Source of the DNA: an uncultured Desulfovibrionaceae bacterium
GTDB lineage: Bacteria; Desulfobacterota; Desulfovibrionia; Desulfovibrionales; Desulfovibrionaceae
Direction: 5' to 3'
Length of the DNA stretch: 64,000 nt
NCBI GenBank assembly: GCA_944325195.1
Contig: CALUZB010000003.1
Coordinates: forward strand, 1-64,000
The position numbers and the translations under genes were made by a program. The notes beneath the pieces are model-generated. The model searched no databases and was not told where the DNA came from. It was given only the letters and a program-made list of their open reading frames with translations. Shown here one piece after another: positions 56,502 through 64,000 of the stretch. Positions within the stretch are counted from its first letter, which is position 1. Every line of letters begins with the position of its first letter.

Positions 56502-56765
56502 TGTGCCGCTGGTTCGTGCTGTAAGAAAAAAATTTATATAAGGTTTGTAATAGACGCAAATGGTTCAGGTTGCAAGCTGATAACCAGCTCATCGTGTATA
56601 AGCGACCGTTTCCGGAGGCAAGCCAAGGGTAGCCGTTCGGTATAATCAGCCTGCACCATGGCTTACCGCCTCAACAACAGCAGAGACGGTCATGTGTTGA
56701 CTGTATTGGATAAGTTTGTTGTTATAATTTGCTTACCGGGTCAGTTCTAAAAATCGGGTTATACA

Positions 56766-59117
56766 ATGAAAAACCGTTTTAAACGTCTTTTTTTAGCTTG
56801 TTTGATTTTGGGTCTGGTGCTCACAGCAATAGGGTCAGCAATAGGGGCTGCTATATATATGTGGGCGGCTCAAGACCTGCCCAACATTCAACGCATCTCA
56901 GACTACAAACCGCCGCTTGTTACTACTGTGTATGCCAGGGACGGCAGTATCATGGGGTATTTTTACAGTCAGCGTCGCTTCCTGGTCTCTATCGATGAGG
57001 TGCCGGAGCACGTCCGGTTGGCTTTTCTGGCTGCGGAAGACGACAACTTCTACTCACACCAGGGTGTTGATCCCATAGCAATGTTTCGCGCATTTCTGCG
57101 CAATCTGGAAGCGGGTAAAATCAAAGAAGGGGCGAGCACCATTACCCAGCAACTGGTGAAGGCCCTATTGCTTGATGAAAAGAAGGAATATGAGCGTAAG
57201 CTAAAAGAAATGATTTTGGCTTATCGTCTGGAAAAATATTTAACCAAAGATGAAATTCTGACCATCTATCTGAATCATATTTATCTGGGCAACGGAGCAT
57301 ACGGGGTTGAAGCTGCGGCGCGAACCTACTTTGGCAAACATATCGGGGAATTGACTCTTGCGGAGGCGGCTGTAATCGGCGGTCTGCCTAAGGCGCCAAC
57401 CAGTCTCAACCCTTATAACAACCCTGAAAGGTCGAGAGAGCGCCAGGAATATGTGTTGGGACGCATGCATGTATTGGGCTGGATCACTGATGAAGAGTAT
57501 CAGGCCGCTCTTGCCCAGCCGTTGCATCTGCAAAGCATGGACGAACCTGGTCTTAAAGTCGGCGCATGGTATTTAGAGGAGGTGCGCCGTGAACTTGAAG
57601 CCTATTTAAGTGAAGATAATATGAAGCAGGCGGGCATCAAGCTTGATCGTTACGGCGGGGACGCCGTGCGGGAGTCTGGTCTGCATGTATATACCGCAAT
57701 GGAGCCTGTGCACCAGAAGGCGGCGGAAGAAGCCGTGCGCGAGAATCTGATTAATTATACTCACCGGCATGGCTGGAAGGGACCTGTCGCAGAACTGCAA
57801 CCGGATCAGGTAGAGGGTTTTCTTCTGGAGAACCAACCGCCCCAAGGCTTTTTTGACAAAACAGCCTGGGCTAAAGCGGTGGTTCTGAAAGTGGAAAAAG
57901 ACGGTGTTGAAGTGCAGTTGGGACAATCCCGCGGTCATATTTCCATGGATAACATGAAGTGGGCCGTTCCGTCCGGTAACGCAAGCAAGATATTGAAAGA
58001 AAATGATGTCGTCTGGGTGTCGCTGCAAGGGGAACAGGCGCCGGGCAATATGGAAGAAGCATTTTTTGATCAGGTGCTTGAAGTGGGCCTGGAGCAGATC
58101 CCGGAGGCTCAAAGCGCAATGGTTTCTATCGAGGTGGACAGCGGCGACGTGGTTGCCTTGGTGGGTGGTTATGAATTTAACTATAACAATCAGTTCAACC
58201 GGGCCGTGCAGGCCCGCCGTCAGCCCGGTTCAGCATTTAAGCCGATAGTCTATTCAGCGGCCATTGATAATGGTTTGACCGCCGGAACTGTGGTCTACGA
58301 TACCCCGGTGGTGCATGTGGACGCCGGCACGGGCAAAGTATGGATTCCTAAAAATTATGACGGCAAGTTCTCCGGCCCCATGTTGTTGGCTACAGCGCTG
58401 CGGCGCTCGAAAAACGCCTGTACCGTGAGAATAGCCCAACAAATCGGTGTGCCCGCGATCATTGACCGGGCCTATGCTTTGGGTATTGACGCCAAATTTC
58501 AAAATGTCATGTCCAACAGTCTGGGCGTCGTGGAGGTAACCCCGTTGAATTTAACAGAAGCCTACATACCGTTCGCACGGGGGGGGACTTCTGTAAAACC
58601 GCGTTTCATTACCTCTATCAAAGATGCTTGGGGCAACAATGTGGCTACATTTACTCCGCAAGTGCGCGAAGCAATTTCCCCCCAGAATGCTTATATTATG
58701 AGTCAACTCCTGGAAGGTGTGGTTCAGGCGGGTACTGGGGCAAGAGCCAGAGTGCTCGGCAAGCCGATGGGCGGGAAAACCGGAACGTCTAACGATGAGC
58801 GGGATGCTTGGTTTATCGGGTTTACCCCGTACCTTGTTACCGGCGTTTTTGTAGGTTACGATAACCCTGAAAAGCTGGGACGGGGTGAGACCGGCGCACG
58901 CACCGCTTTGCCTGCTTTTGTAATGTACCGGGAAAAAGTGGAAAAGTTTTATCCGGCAGATCCTTTCCCTGTTCCGCCCGGCATTATAATGGCTTCTACC
59001 GGCGGTTTGACTTTGCCGTTTATTGAAGGAACCCAGCCCGGTACCGGCGGGTTCACCACCGGGATCGGCGCACCGGTTGCACGGGATAATACTGATGATT
59101 TGAAAGAATTGTTTTAG
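56766..59117 (+). CDS. Penicillin-binding protein 1A (bifunctional)
   Basis: 783 residues. One membrane anchor (about 10-33) is followed by a glycosyltransferase 51 domain with catalytic Glu91 (AAEDDNFYSHQG). The transpeptidase has Ser489 (GSAFK), SKN and K671-T-G (GGKTGTSND). The enzyme polymerises and cross-links peptidoglycan. Its OB-like insert (about 330-440) fits PBP1A. It stands alone. Confidence 0.94.
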   Translation: MKNRFKRLFLACLILGLVLTAIGSAIGAAIYMWAAQDLPNIQRISDYKPPLVTTVYARDGSIMGYFYSQRRFLVSIDEVPEHVRLAFLAAEDDNFYSHQGVDPIAMFRAFLRNLEAGKIKEGASTITQQLVKALLLDEKKEYERKLKEMILAYRLEKYLTKDEILTIYLNHIYLGNGAYGVEAAARTYFGKHIGELTLAEAAVIGGLPKAPTSLNPYNNPERSRERQEYVLGRMHVLGWITDEEYQAALAQPLHLQSMDEPGLKVGAWYLEEVRRELEAYLSEDNMKQAGIKLDRYGGDAVRESGLHVYTAMEPVHQKAAEEAVRENLINYTHRHGWKGPVAELQPDQVEGFLLENQPPQGFFDKTAWAKAVVLKVEKDGVEVQLGQSRGHISMDNMKWAVPSGNASKILKENDVVWVSLQGEQAPGNMEEAFFDQVLEVGLEQIPEAQSAMVSIEVDSGDVVALVGGYEFNYNNQFNRAVQARRQPGSAFKPIVYSAAIDNGLTAGTVVYDTPVVHVDAGTGKVWIPKNYDGKFSGPMLLATALRRSKNACTVRIAQQIGVPAIIDRAYALGIDAKFQNVMSNSLGVVEVTPLNLTEAYIPFARGGTSVKPRFITSIKDAWGNNVATFTPQVREAISPQNAYIMSQLLEGVVQAGTGARARVLGKPMGGKTGTSNDERDAWFIGFTPYLVTGVFVGYDNPEKLGRGETGARTALPAFVMYREKVEKFYPADPFPVPPGIIMASTGGLTLPFIEGTQPGTGGFTTGIGAPVARDNTDDLKELF

Positions 59118-59275
59118 GGTTGAAGTCAAAGCGCCCCTTTGCTTTTGCGGTCACCGAGGCTTGAAGTAAGGTAAACCCCATTCTCTCTATGTAACTTGAG
59201 AGCCATACTGATTGAGGTTGTACGCAATTTCAAGCAAAGCGGCTCTGGCGTTAGTTAAATCTTTTGGAGGTGGCC

Positions 59276-60874
59276 ATGTGCTTAAGGCTGTTTTCAAGTC
59301 TTGCCACTGTTTGGCTGGCTGTAATATTCTTATATGCAGACGCTTTCGCTCAAACGATGCCTGAGCTTTATGTTCAGCAAATAGAAGAAGTTACGCTTTA
59401 CCCCGATTCAGCTAAACTTGAAATCAGAGAAAAAGCCGTGTCAAAACGTCTGGAAAGTGGTGAAACCGTTCTGACAGTATATCTTCCAGGTCATGCTGAT
59501 CCGGATAGCCTCTCTGTCCAGGTTAACGGCAAGCTCACCGGCGTCAACGTGGAGACCTTAAATAAAAATGACCAGAGAGATCCTATTCTGGCTCCCTGGA
59601 AAGATGCTTTACAATCTGCGGAAAATGAACGGGATATTTTGAAAGCGGAGCTGGAGGCTGTGAGCGCCAGGATAGCGATGTGGCAAAAGCCGGCAATGCC
59701 CCGGGCGGATGTCGCTTCCGAGCTTACTAAGCTGGATCAGGCAATGCAAGCTGGGTTAAAGGCGGCCAACGACCGACTTTTGGAGCTTACTCCGCTTATT
59801 GCAGCGGCGGAGGAAAAGGTAGCAATTGCAGCTCAACAGCTTGAGCAGTTGCCGCCTTCTTACAAAGTTGATCTTGTACTTGCCAAACTGCGCCAGAATT
59901 CAGAGTTTACCTACTCTTATATGTTGCGGGGGTGCGGCTGGCGCCCTTCATATACGGTTAACGCCCGCCCTAAGGCTGATAAAGTGGATTTGATTTTTTC
60001 CGCTCGGCTACATCAGCATTCCGGCTTTGATTGGAAAGATACCCGCATTAAACTGGCAACTAATGCCCCAGCCTGGAATATTACCCCGCCCGCTCTGGAT
60101 CGTTGGCAGATAAGACAGATTCAGCCTCATGTGCAGGGGCCTGTGGCAGTTTCTGCAGCCCCCCAACAGGAATCTTCAGTGCGACTGAAAGCTGCCGGAG
60201 CCGCGCCTGTTGCTGATTACAATGCGGTTTATGCTGAACCTCAGGAAATAGTTTATACTACTTATTCCATTTGGGACATGGGCAAACGCACCCTTTTAGA
60301 TGACAAGCCCACACTGATGGCTGTAAGCGAAGAAAGCCTTGCTGCCAAATTTTACTATACAGTGAGGCCCAAAGTAAGTAACCAGGCTTATCTTACTGCA
60401 GAACTCATTCCAGACCAACAGGATGAAAATACTGCAGAAGAATTTTATCCTCAATCCACGGCTGTATTCATGGTTGAGGGCAATAGCGTAGGGTCCGGTA
60501 ATTACCCGCCGTCTGTCGGCGATGAACTGTTTTTCGGAACTTCTCCGTTGATTAAAGTGTCATGCGTTGAGCTGGGTAATCTTACAGACGAGAAAGGGTT
60601 TATGAGTAAAACCCAAACGCACAACTGGCATTGGAAGTTTGAAGTAGAGAATCAAAGCGGCAAGTCGATTGATGTTCTGGTGGAAGACAGTCTGCCGGTA
60701 TTGGCAGATGCCAGAATGGAACTGAAGCAAAGTTCAGTTCCGGCGGCTGAAGTGGATATGGATAAACAGATGTACTTCTGGCAAATGCGGCTTGAGCCAA
60801 AGGCCAAGTATGAGATTGAACACAAAGTTAATGCCAGCGCCCCGGCCGATGTGGGAATAAGCAGTACCAGATAG
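59276..60874 (+). CDS. DUF4139/MuiA-like exported protein
   Basis: 532 residues from the ATG at 59276, with GGAGG 5 nt before it. A signal peptide (ending ADAFAQ) is followed by an N-terminal beta domain, a coiled coil (about 105-205), and a DUF4139 region (SYMLRGCGWRPSYTVNARPKA onward). The family includes mucoidy inhibitor A, of unclear function. It is periplasmic or surface located. Confidence 0.82.
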   Translation: MCLRLFSSLATVWLAVIFLYADAFAQTMPELYVQQIEEVTLYPDSAKLEIREKAVSKRLESGETVLTVYLPGHADPDSLSVQVNGKLTGVNVETLNKNDQRDPILAPWKDALQSAENERDILKAELEAVSARIAMWQKPAMPRADVASELTKLDQAMQAGLKAANDRLLELTPLIAAAEEKVAIAAQQLEQLPPSYKVDLVLAKLRQNSEFTYSYMLRGCGWRPSYTVNARPKADKVDLIFSARLHQHSGFDWKDTRIKLATNAPAWNITPPALDRWQIRQIQPHVQGPVAVSAAPQQESSVRLKAAGAAPVADYNAVYAEPQEIVYTTYSIWDMGKRTLLDDKPTLMAVSEESLAAKFYYTVRPKVSNQAYLTAELIPDQQDENTAEEFYPQSTAVFMVEGNSVGSGNYPPSVGDELFFGTSPLIKVSCVELGNLTDEKGFMSKTQTHNWHWKFEVENQSGKSIDVLVEDSLPVLADARMELKQSSVPAAEVDMDKQMYFWQMRLEPKAKYEIEHKVNASAPADVGISSTR

Positions 60875-61368
60875 CTTTCACGGCTATGAGTTTTCTGGTT
60901 GTGCTAACTCTCAGCATTTGATATCACTTTCAGTCCGGTTTTTACATTGGTTCGGAAATCTGAGAATGTTATTGAAAAATACGCCCTTAGACAATTAATT
61001 TTAAATCAAAATCCGCGAATAACCGGGACGTTCCTTTGCATGGGGAGAGCTGATGTTTTTTCATTGCCGGAACGTTTATTAAAAACTGTTTAAGTCTGAA
61101 CTCCCTAAAAGGAGATAAGGAAAATCGGCGTCTGACAGTTAGACTGTGGATCTAAATATCCATAATCTGCAAGCCTTAGCCAGTCTGTCTCGTGCGTAGG
61201 CGTAGCTTTTCATTGTTTGGTGTGACATTCTCCGGTATCAGCTGTTGCAATAGGACTAGGCCGGGCGTTACTTGTCACCCGACAAATTTGCTCTACGGCC
61301 ATTTCTGATATGGTTCAGCATTTGTCTTTTGGCGTGCGGTTTGTAATGCGGTTCTGTGAGGTGCTTAA
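60875..61368. other. Gene-free region upstream of metN
   Basis: 494 bp with no gene. I looked for S-box/SAM and TPP riboswitch signatures because metN and thiD follow, and saw none. Confidence 0.5.
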
Positions 61369-62346
61369 ATGATTAGAATTGAAGGCCTGAATAAACGCTT
61401 CGGCGATCATCAGGTGCTTACCGACATTAACCTGCACGTGGAACAGGGCGATATTTTTGGGATTGTCGGCCATTCCGGTGCGGGGAAGACGACCCTGTTG
61501 CATTGTCTTAACGGTCTTGAAAGCTACGAAGAAGGCTCTGTGAAAGTGATGGGGCAGGAAGTGCGGGATTTGGACGACAAAGGCATCAAACTGTTGCGTC
61601 GCAATATGGGTATGATTTTTCAACACTTCAGCCTGATGAACCGTAAGAATGTCTGGAAGAATGTGGCCTTTCCCATGGAAATCTGGCATATGCCCAAGAA
61701 CCAGATCCGCGAGCGGGTAGATGAACTGCTTGAATTGGTAGGATTGCCTGAGAAAAGTCATGAACGGGTAGGCAACCTGAGCGGCGGCCAGAAACAGCGA
61801 GTGGGAATAGCTCGGGCGCTTGCTCTTAACCCCAGAATTTTGCTTTGCGACGAAGCAACATCTGCCTTGGATCCGCGCACTACCATTTCCATTTTAGAGC
61901 TGCTTGATGACATTAACAAAAAACTTGGTCTTACCATTGTCCTGATTACTCACCAAATGGAAGTGATTAAGATGATTTGTAATAAAACAGTCTTGCTTGA
62001 CCAGGGGGTAATTGCCGCCAGTGGAGAAACAGAGGCTCAGTTCCTTTCGCCCAGCCCGGCCTTACAAAGACTGGTTCAGGATGAGTATGCGTTTATTCCC
62101 GACGGTGTAAATATCCGTTTGAAATTTCCCAGACACATTGCCAAAGATGCCATAATTACTCGAATGGCTACCGATTTGGGAATAAATTTCTCAATCGTGG
62201 GGGGGCGTCTGGAACGCTATCGTGACCATGTGCTTGGGTATTTGATTATTAACGTAAAAAGCCAAGATTTCCAGATAGTTACAGATTACCTCAGAAATAA
62301 CGAGTTGTTTTGGGAGACTGTTCAAGATGAGCAACATCCAAGCTGA
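61369..62346 (+). CDS. metN: Methionine ABC transporter ATPase
   Basis: 325 residues. Walker A GHSGAGKTTLL, signature NLSGGQKQR, Walker B ILLCDEATSALDP and the C-terminal NIL domain (about 245-325), where methionine binds to inhibit the transporter. It overlaps metI by 20 bp and is first of a metN-metI-thiD operon. Confidence 0.94.
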   Translation: MIRIEGLNKRFGDHQVLTDINLHVEQGDIFGIVGHSGAGKTTLLHCLNGLESYEEGSVKVMGQEVRDLDDKGIKLLRRNMGMIFQHFSLMNRKNVWKNVAFPMEIWHMPKNQIRERVDELLELVGLPEKSHERVGNLSGGQKQRVGIARALALNPRILLCDEATSALDPRTTISILELLDDINKKLGLTIVLITHQMEVIKMICNKTVLLDQGVIAASGETEAQFLSPSPALQRLVQDEYAFIPDGVNIRLKFPRHIAKDAIITRMATDLGINFSIVGGRLERYRDHVLGYLIINVKSQDFQIVTDYLRNNELFWETVQDEQHPS

Positions 62347-63004
62347 TCTGCATGCACTCTATGATATAATGGTTACGCGTATTCCGGGACCTACCCTGGA
62401 AACGCTGTATATGGTTGCTGTTTCCACTTTGCTTTCATTGGTGCTGGGAATGATTTTGGCCATGGTAATGGTGCTTACCGGTCCAAAGGGTTTGCGGCCT
62501 ATCGCTCCATTATATGTGGTTTTGGATATAACTGTGAACGTGCTGCGCTCGTTCCCGTTCATTATTTTAATCATTGCCATTATCCCGTTCACACGTTGGG
62601 TTGTGGGAACTTCTATCGGCAGTACAGCTACTATCGTTCCTTTAACCATAGCCGCAGCTCCGTTTGTTGCCAGAATAATGGAGGCCAGCCTGCTGGAAGT
62701 GGATTCCGGGGTAGTTGAAGCGGCTAAATCGTTTGGAGCTGGCAATTTTCAAATCATCACTCAAGTGATGTTGAAAGAAGCCATGCCGGCAATTGTGCTG
62801 AATGTAGCCGTGGTGGCCATCAACCTGGTCGGATACTCCGCAATGGCCGGAGCTGTAGGCGGGGGGGGGCTGGGCGACTTGGCAATCATGTATGGTTATA
62901 ACCGTTATGAAATGGATACCATGCTTGCTGCAATAATCGTATTGGTTCTGATGGTTCAAGGCATTCAAATGCTGGGCAATTTCTTTTACCGTATTCTGAA
63001 ATAG
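62327..63004 (+). CDS. metI: Methionine ABC transporter permease
   Basis: 225 residues with about five helices and the permease coupling loop EAAKSFGAGNFQIITQVMLKEA. Further motifs (LRSFPFIILI, AGAVGGGGLGDLAI) match MetI. It works with MetN and a MetQ such as 49916-50743. Confidence 0.94.
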   Translation: MSNIQADLHALYDIMVTRIPGPTLETLYMVAVSTLLSLVLGMILAMVMVLTGPKGLRPIAPLYVVLDITVNVLRSFPFIILIIAIIPFTRWVVGTSIGSTATIVPLTIAAAPFVARIMEASLLEVDSGVVEAAKSFGAGNFQIITQVMLKEAMPAIVLNVAVVAINLVGYSAMAGAVGGGGLGDLAIMYGYNRYEMDTMLAAIIVLVLMVQGIQMLGNFFYRILK

Positions 63005-63011
63005 GTGGTTT

Positions 63012-63908
63012 ATGAACGGAATTTACCAGGAACTGCTCCAGCCGGCTTGGCTTCAGGGGGATCTGGAGGGCAACCGCCCGTCCCCACCTTGTGTTTTAAC
63101 CATAGCCGGTTCAGATTCCGGCGGCGGAGCAGGCATTCAGGCGGATATTAAAACCTTTATGGCCCTGGGCGTTTATGGCTCCAGCGTTATTTGCGCCCTA
63201 ACTTCCCAAAATGGTGAGAGAGTTGATGGTATTTTTCCGATAAACCCGGAATTTGTAGCCTTGCAGTTGGAAACGGTTTTGTCCGGCTTCCCTGTTAAAG
63301 CGTTGAAAACCGGGATGCTTTTTTCTGCCGACATTATTGAAACTGTAGCGTCCTGTCTCGCTAAACGCGCTTTGACTATTGTAGTGGATCCGGTTTGTGT
63401 CAGCCAAAGTGGGCACCGCCTGCTTGAGGGAAGTGCAGTGGAAGTGCTGAAGAAACATTTAATCCCTTTGGCTGATCTGCTCACACCGAACAAACCGGAA
63501 GCGGAACTGCTGGCGGAAATGGCGATTAATTCGCCGGAGGATATCAAAATTGCCGCTAAGCGTCTGATGAAGCTTGGAGCCAAGGCGGTTTTGATTAAAG
63601 GCGGGCATTTTGACTGTACCGATGACACGGTCACCGATTGGCTGGCTATGCCGGGGCAGTCTCCTGTTCCTTTGCAAATGCGGCATATCAGCACCGGCAA
63701 TAATCATGGAACCGGCTGTACCTTGGCTGCGGCGATCACTGCCCATTTAGGTTTGGGGCTGAGTTTGCAGGAAGCAATTTTGCATTCACAGAAGTATCTG
63801 AATACCTGCTTGAAATTCAGTTATAACCCCGGTAAAGGAAGCGGACCGGTAAATCATGCCGCTCCTCTGTTTTTCCATTTGGGGGACAATATACAATATC
63901 AATTGTGA
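63012..63908 (+). CDS. thiD: Hydroxymethylpyrimidine/phosphomethylpyrimidine kinase
   Basis: 298 residues. The ribokinase-like fold is marked by TIAGSDSGGGAGIQADIKTF, VDPVCVSQSGHRLL, LTPNKPEAELL and NNHGTGCTLAAAI with the catalytic Cys/Asp region. It makes HMP-PP for thiamine synthesis. It begins 8 bp after metI, an unusual neighbour for methionine transport. No TenA or ThiE domain is fused. Confidence 0.92.
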   Translation: MNGIYQELLQPAWLQGDLEGNRPSPPCVLTIAGSDSGGGAGIQADIKTFMALGVYGSSVICALTSQNGERVDGIFPINPEFVALQLETVLSGFPVKALKTGMLFSADIIETVASCLAKRALTIVVDPVCVSQSGHRLLEGSAVEVLKKHLIPLADLLTPNKPEAELLAEMAINSPEDIKIAAKRLMKLGAKAVLIKGGHFDCTDDTVTDWLAMPGQSPVPLQMRHISTGNNHGTGCTLAAAITAHLGLGLSLQEAILHSQKYLNTCLKFSYNPGKGSGPVNHAAPLFFHLGDNIQYQL

Positions 63909-63960
63909 GTCGGATAGCTACAGAATATAGCATAGTGCATTTTTATTGATAAAATAGAAA

Positions 63961-63974
63961 AAGTATTAATACTT
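63961..63974. promoter_or_regulatory. Perfect 14-bp palindrome near window end
   Basis: AAGTATTAATACTT lies 17 nt before a possible ATG at 63991 (ATGCGTAAAC), which may open the next gene beyond the window. Operator function is only a guess. Confidence 0.35.
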
Positions 63975-64000
63975 CTTAGGGTTATCTTATATGCGTAAAC

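Noticed and set aside
60875-61368. TPP or SAM riboswitch ahead of metN-metI-thiD
   Set aside because: I searched by eye for the conserved TPP and SAM-box motifs and found none.

Overview
The window looks like chromosomal DNA of a Gram-negative, anaerobic-type bacterium close to Desulfovibrionaceae (the Desulfovibrio/Bilophila/Lawsonia group). This rests on the wording of the 16S rRNA 3' end, on HisH and HisF sequences of the Desulfovibrio type, and on a gene set with outer-membrane proteins (TolC, Slam), HypA/HypB nickel maturation, pyruvate phosphate dikinase and a long-form HisG. The genus cannot be fixed by eye.

Layout. 1-700: the last ~115 nt of a 16S rRNA gene, ended by its own hairpin terminator, with no tRNA, 23S or 5S gene after it. 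701-6.2 kb: a helicase-exonuclease fusion resembling MrfA+MrfB, and two EamA-family exporters. 6.5-11.4 kb: amidinotransferase module A (Na+/solute symporter and amidinotransferase on the minus strand, with a divergent TolB-like/TPR regulator). 11.5-22.7 kb: housekeeping genes (ppdK, an EnvC-like factor, an HhH-GPD glycosylase, prmA, lepA, lepB, tRNA-Ser, ogt). 23.7-26.7 kb: amidinotransferase module B, with the same divergent arrangement of amidinotransferase and regulator but no transporter. 27.3-35.7 kb: lgt, infA, a Pit phosphate transporter with its PhoU-like partner, a sigma-54 response regulator, larE and an OFA-type MFS transporter. 36.3-40.4 kb: a tyrosine recombinase, a ~182-bp segment bounded by perfect 24-bp inverted repeats and holding promoter-like sequences, then a surface lipoprotein and its Slam outer-membrane translocator. 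40.4-50.7 kb: hisG-hisI, an NlpC/P60 lipoprotein, a glycerophosphotransferase/nucleotidyltransferase pair, an amino-acid permease, hypBA, a secreted nuclease and metQ. 51-64 kb: an unknown secreted protein with a CYTH protein, tolC, hisHF, PBP1A, a DUF4139 protein and metNI-thiD.

The two observations most worth following are, first, the recombinase + inverted-repeat + promoter + lipoprotein/Slam arrangement, which looks like a phase-variable (invertible promoter) switch for a surface-exposed lipoprotein; and second, the duplicated amidinotransferase/regulator modules, whose enzymes resemble glycine amidinotransferase and the cyanobacterial CyrA/SxtG enzymes but carry different residues in the acceptor pocket. 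The solitary 16S gene and the fused MrfA-MrfB-like protein are further unusual features. All statements come from reading the sequence; no database search was run.
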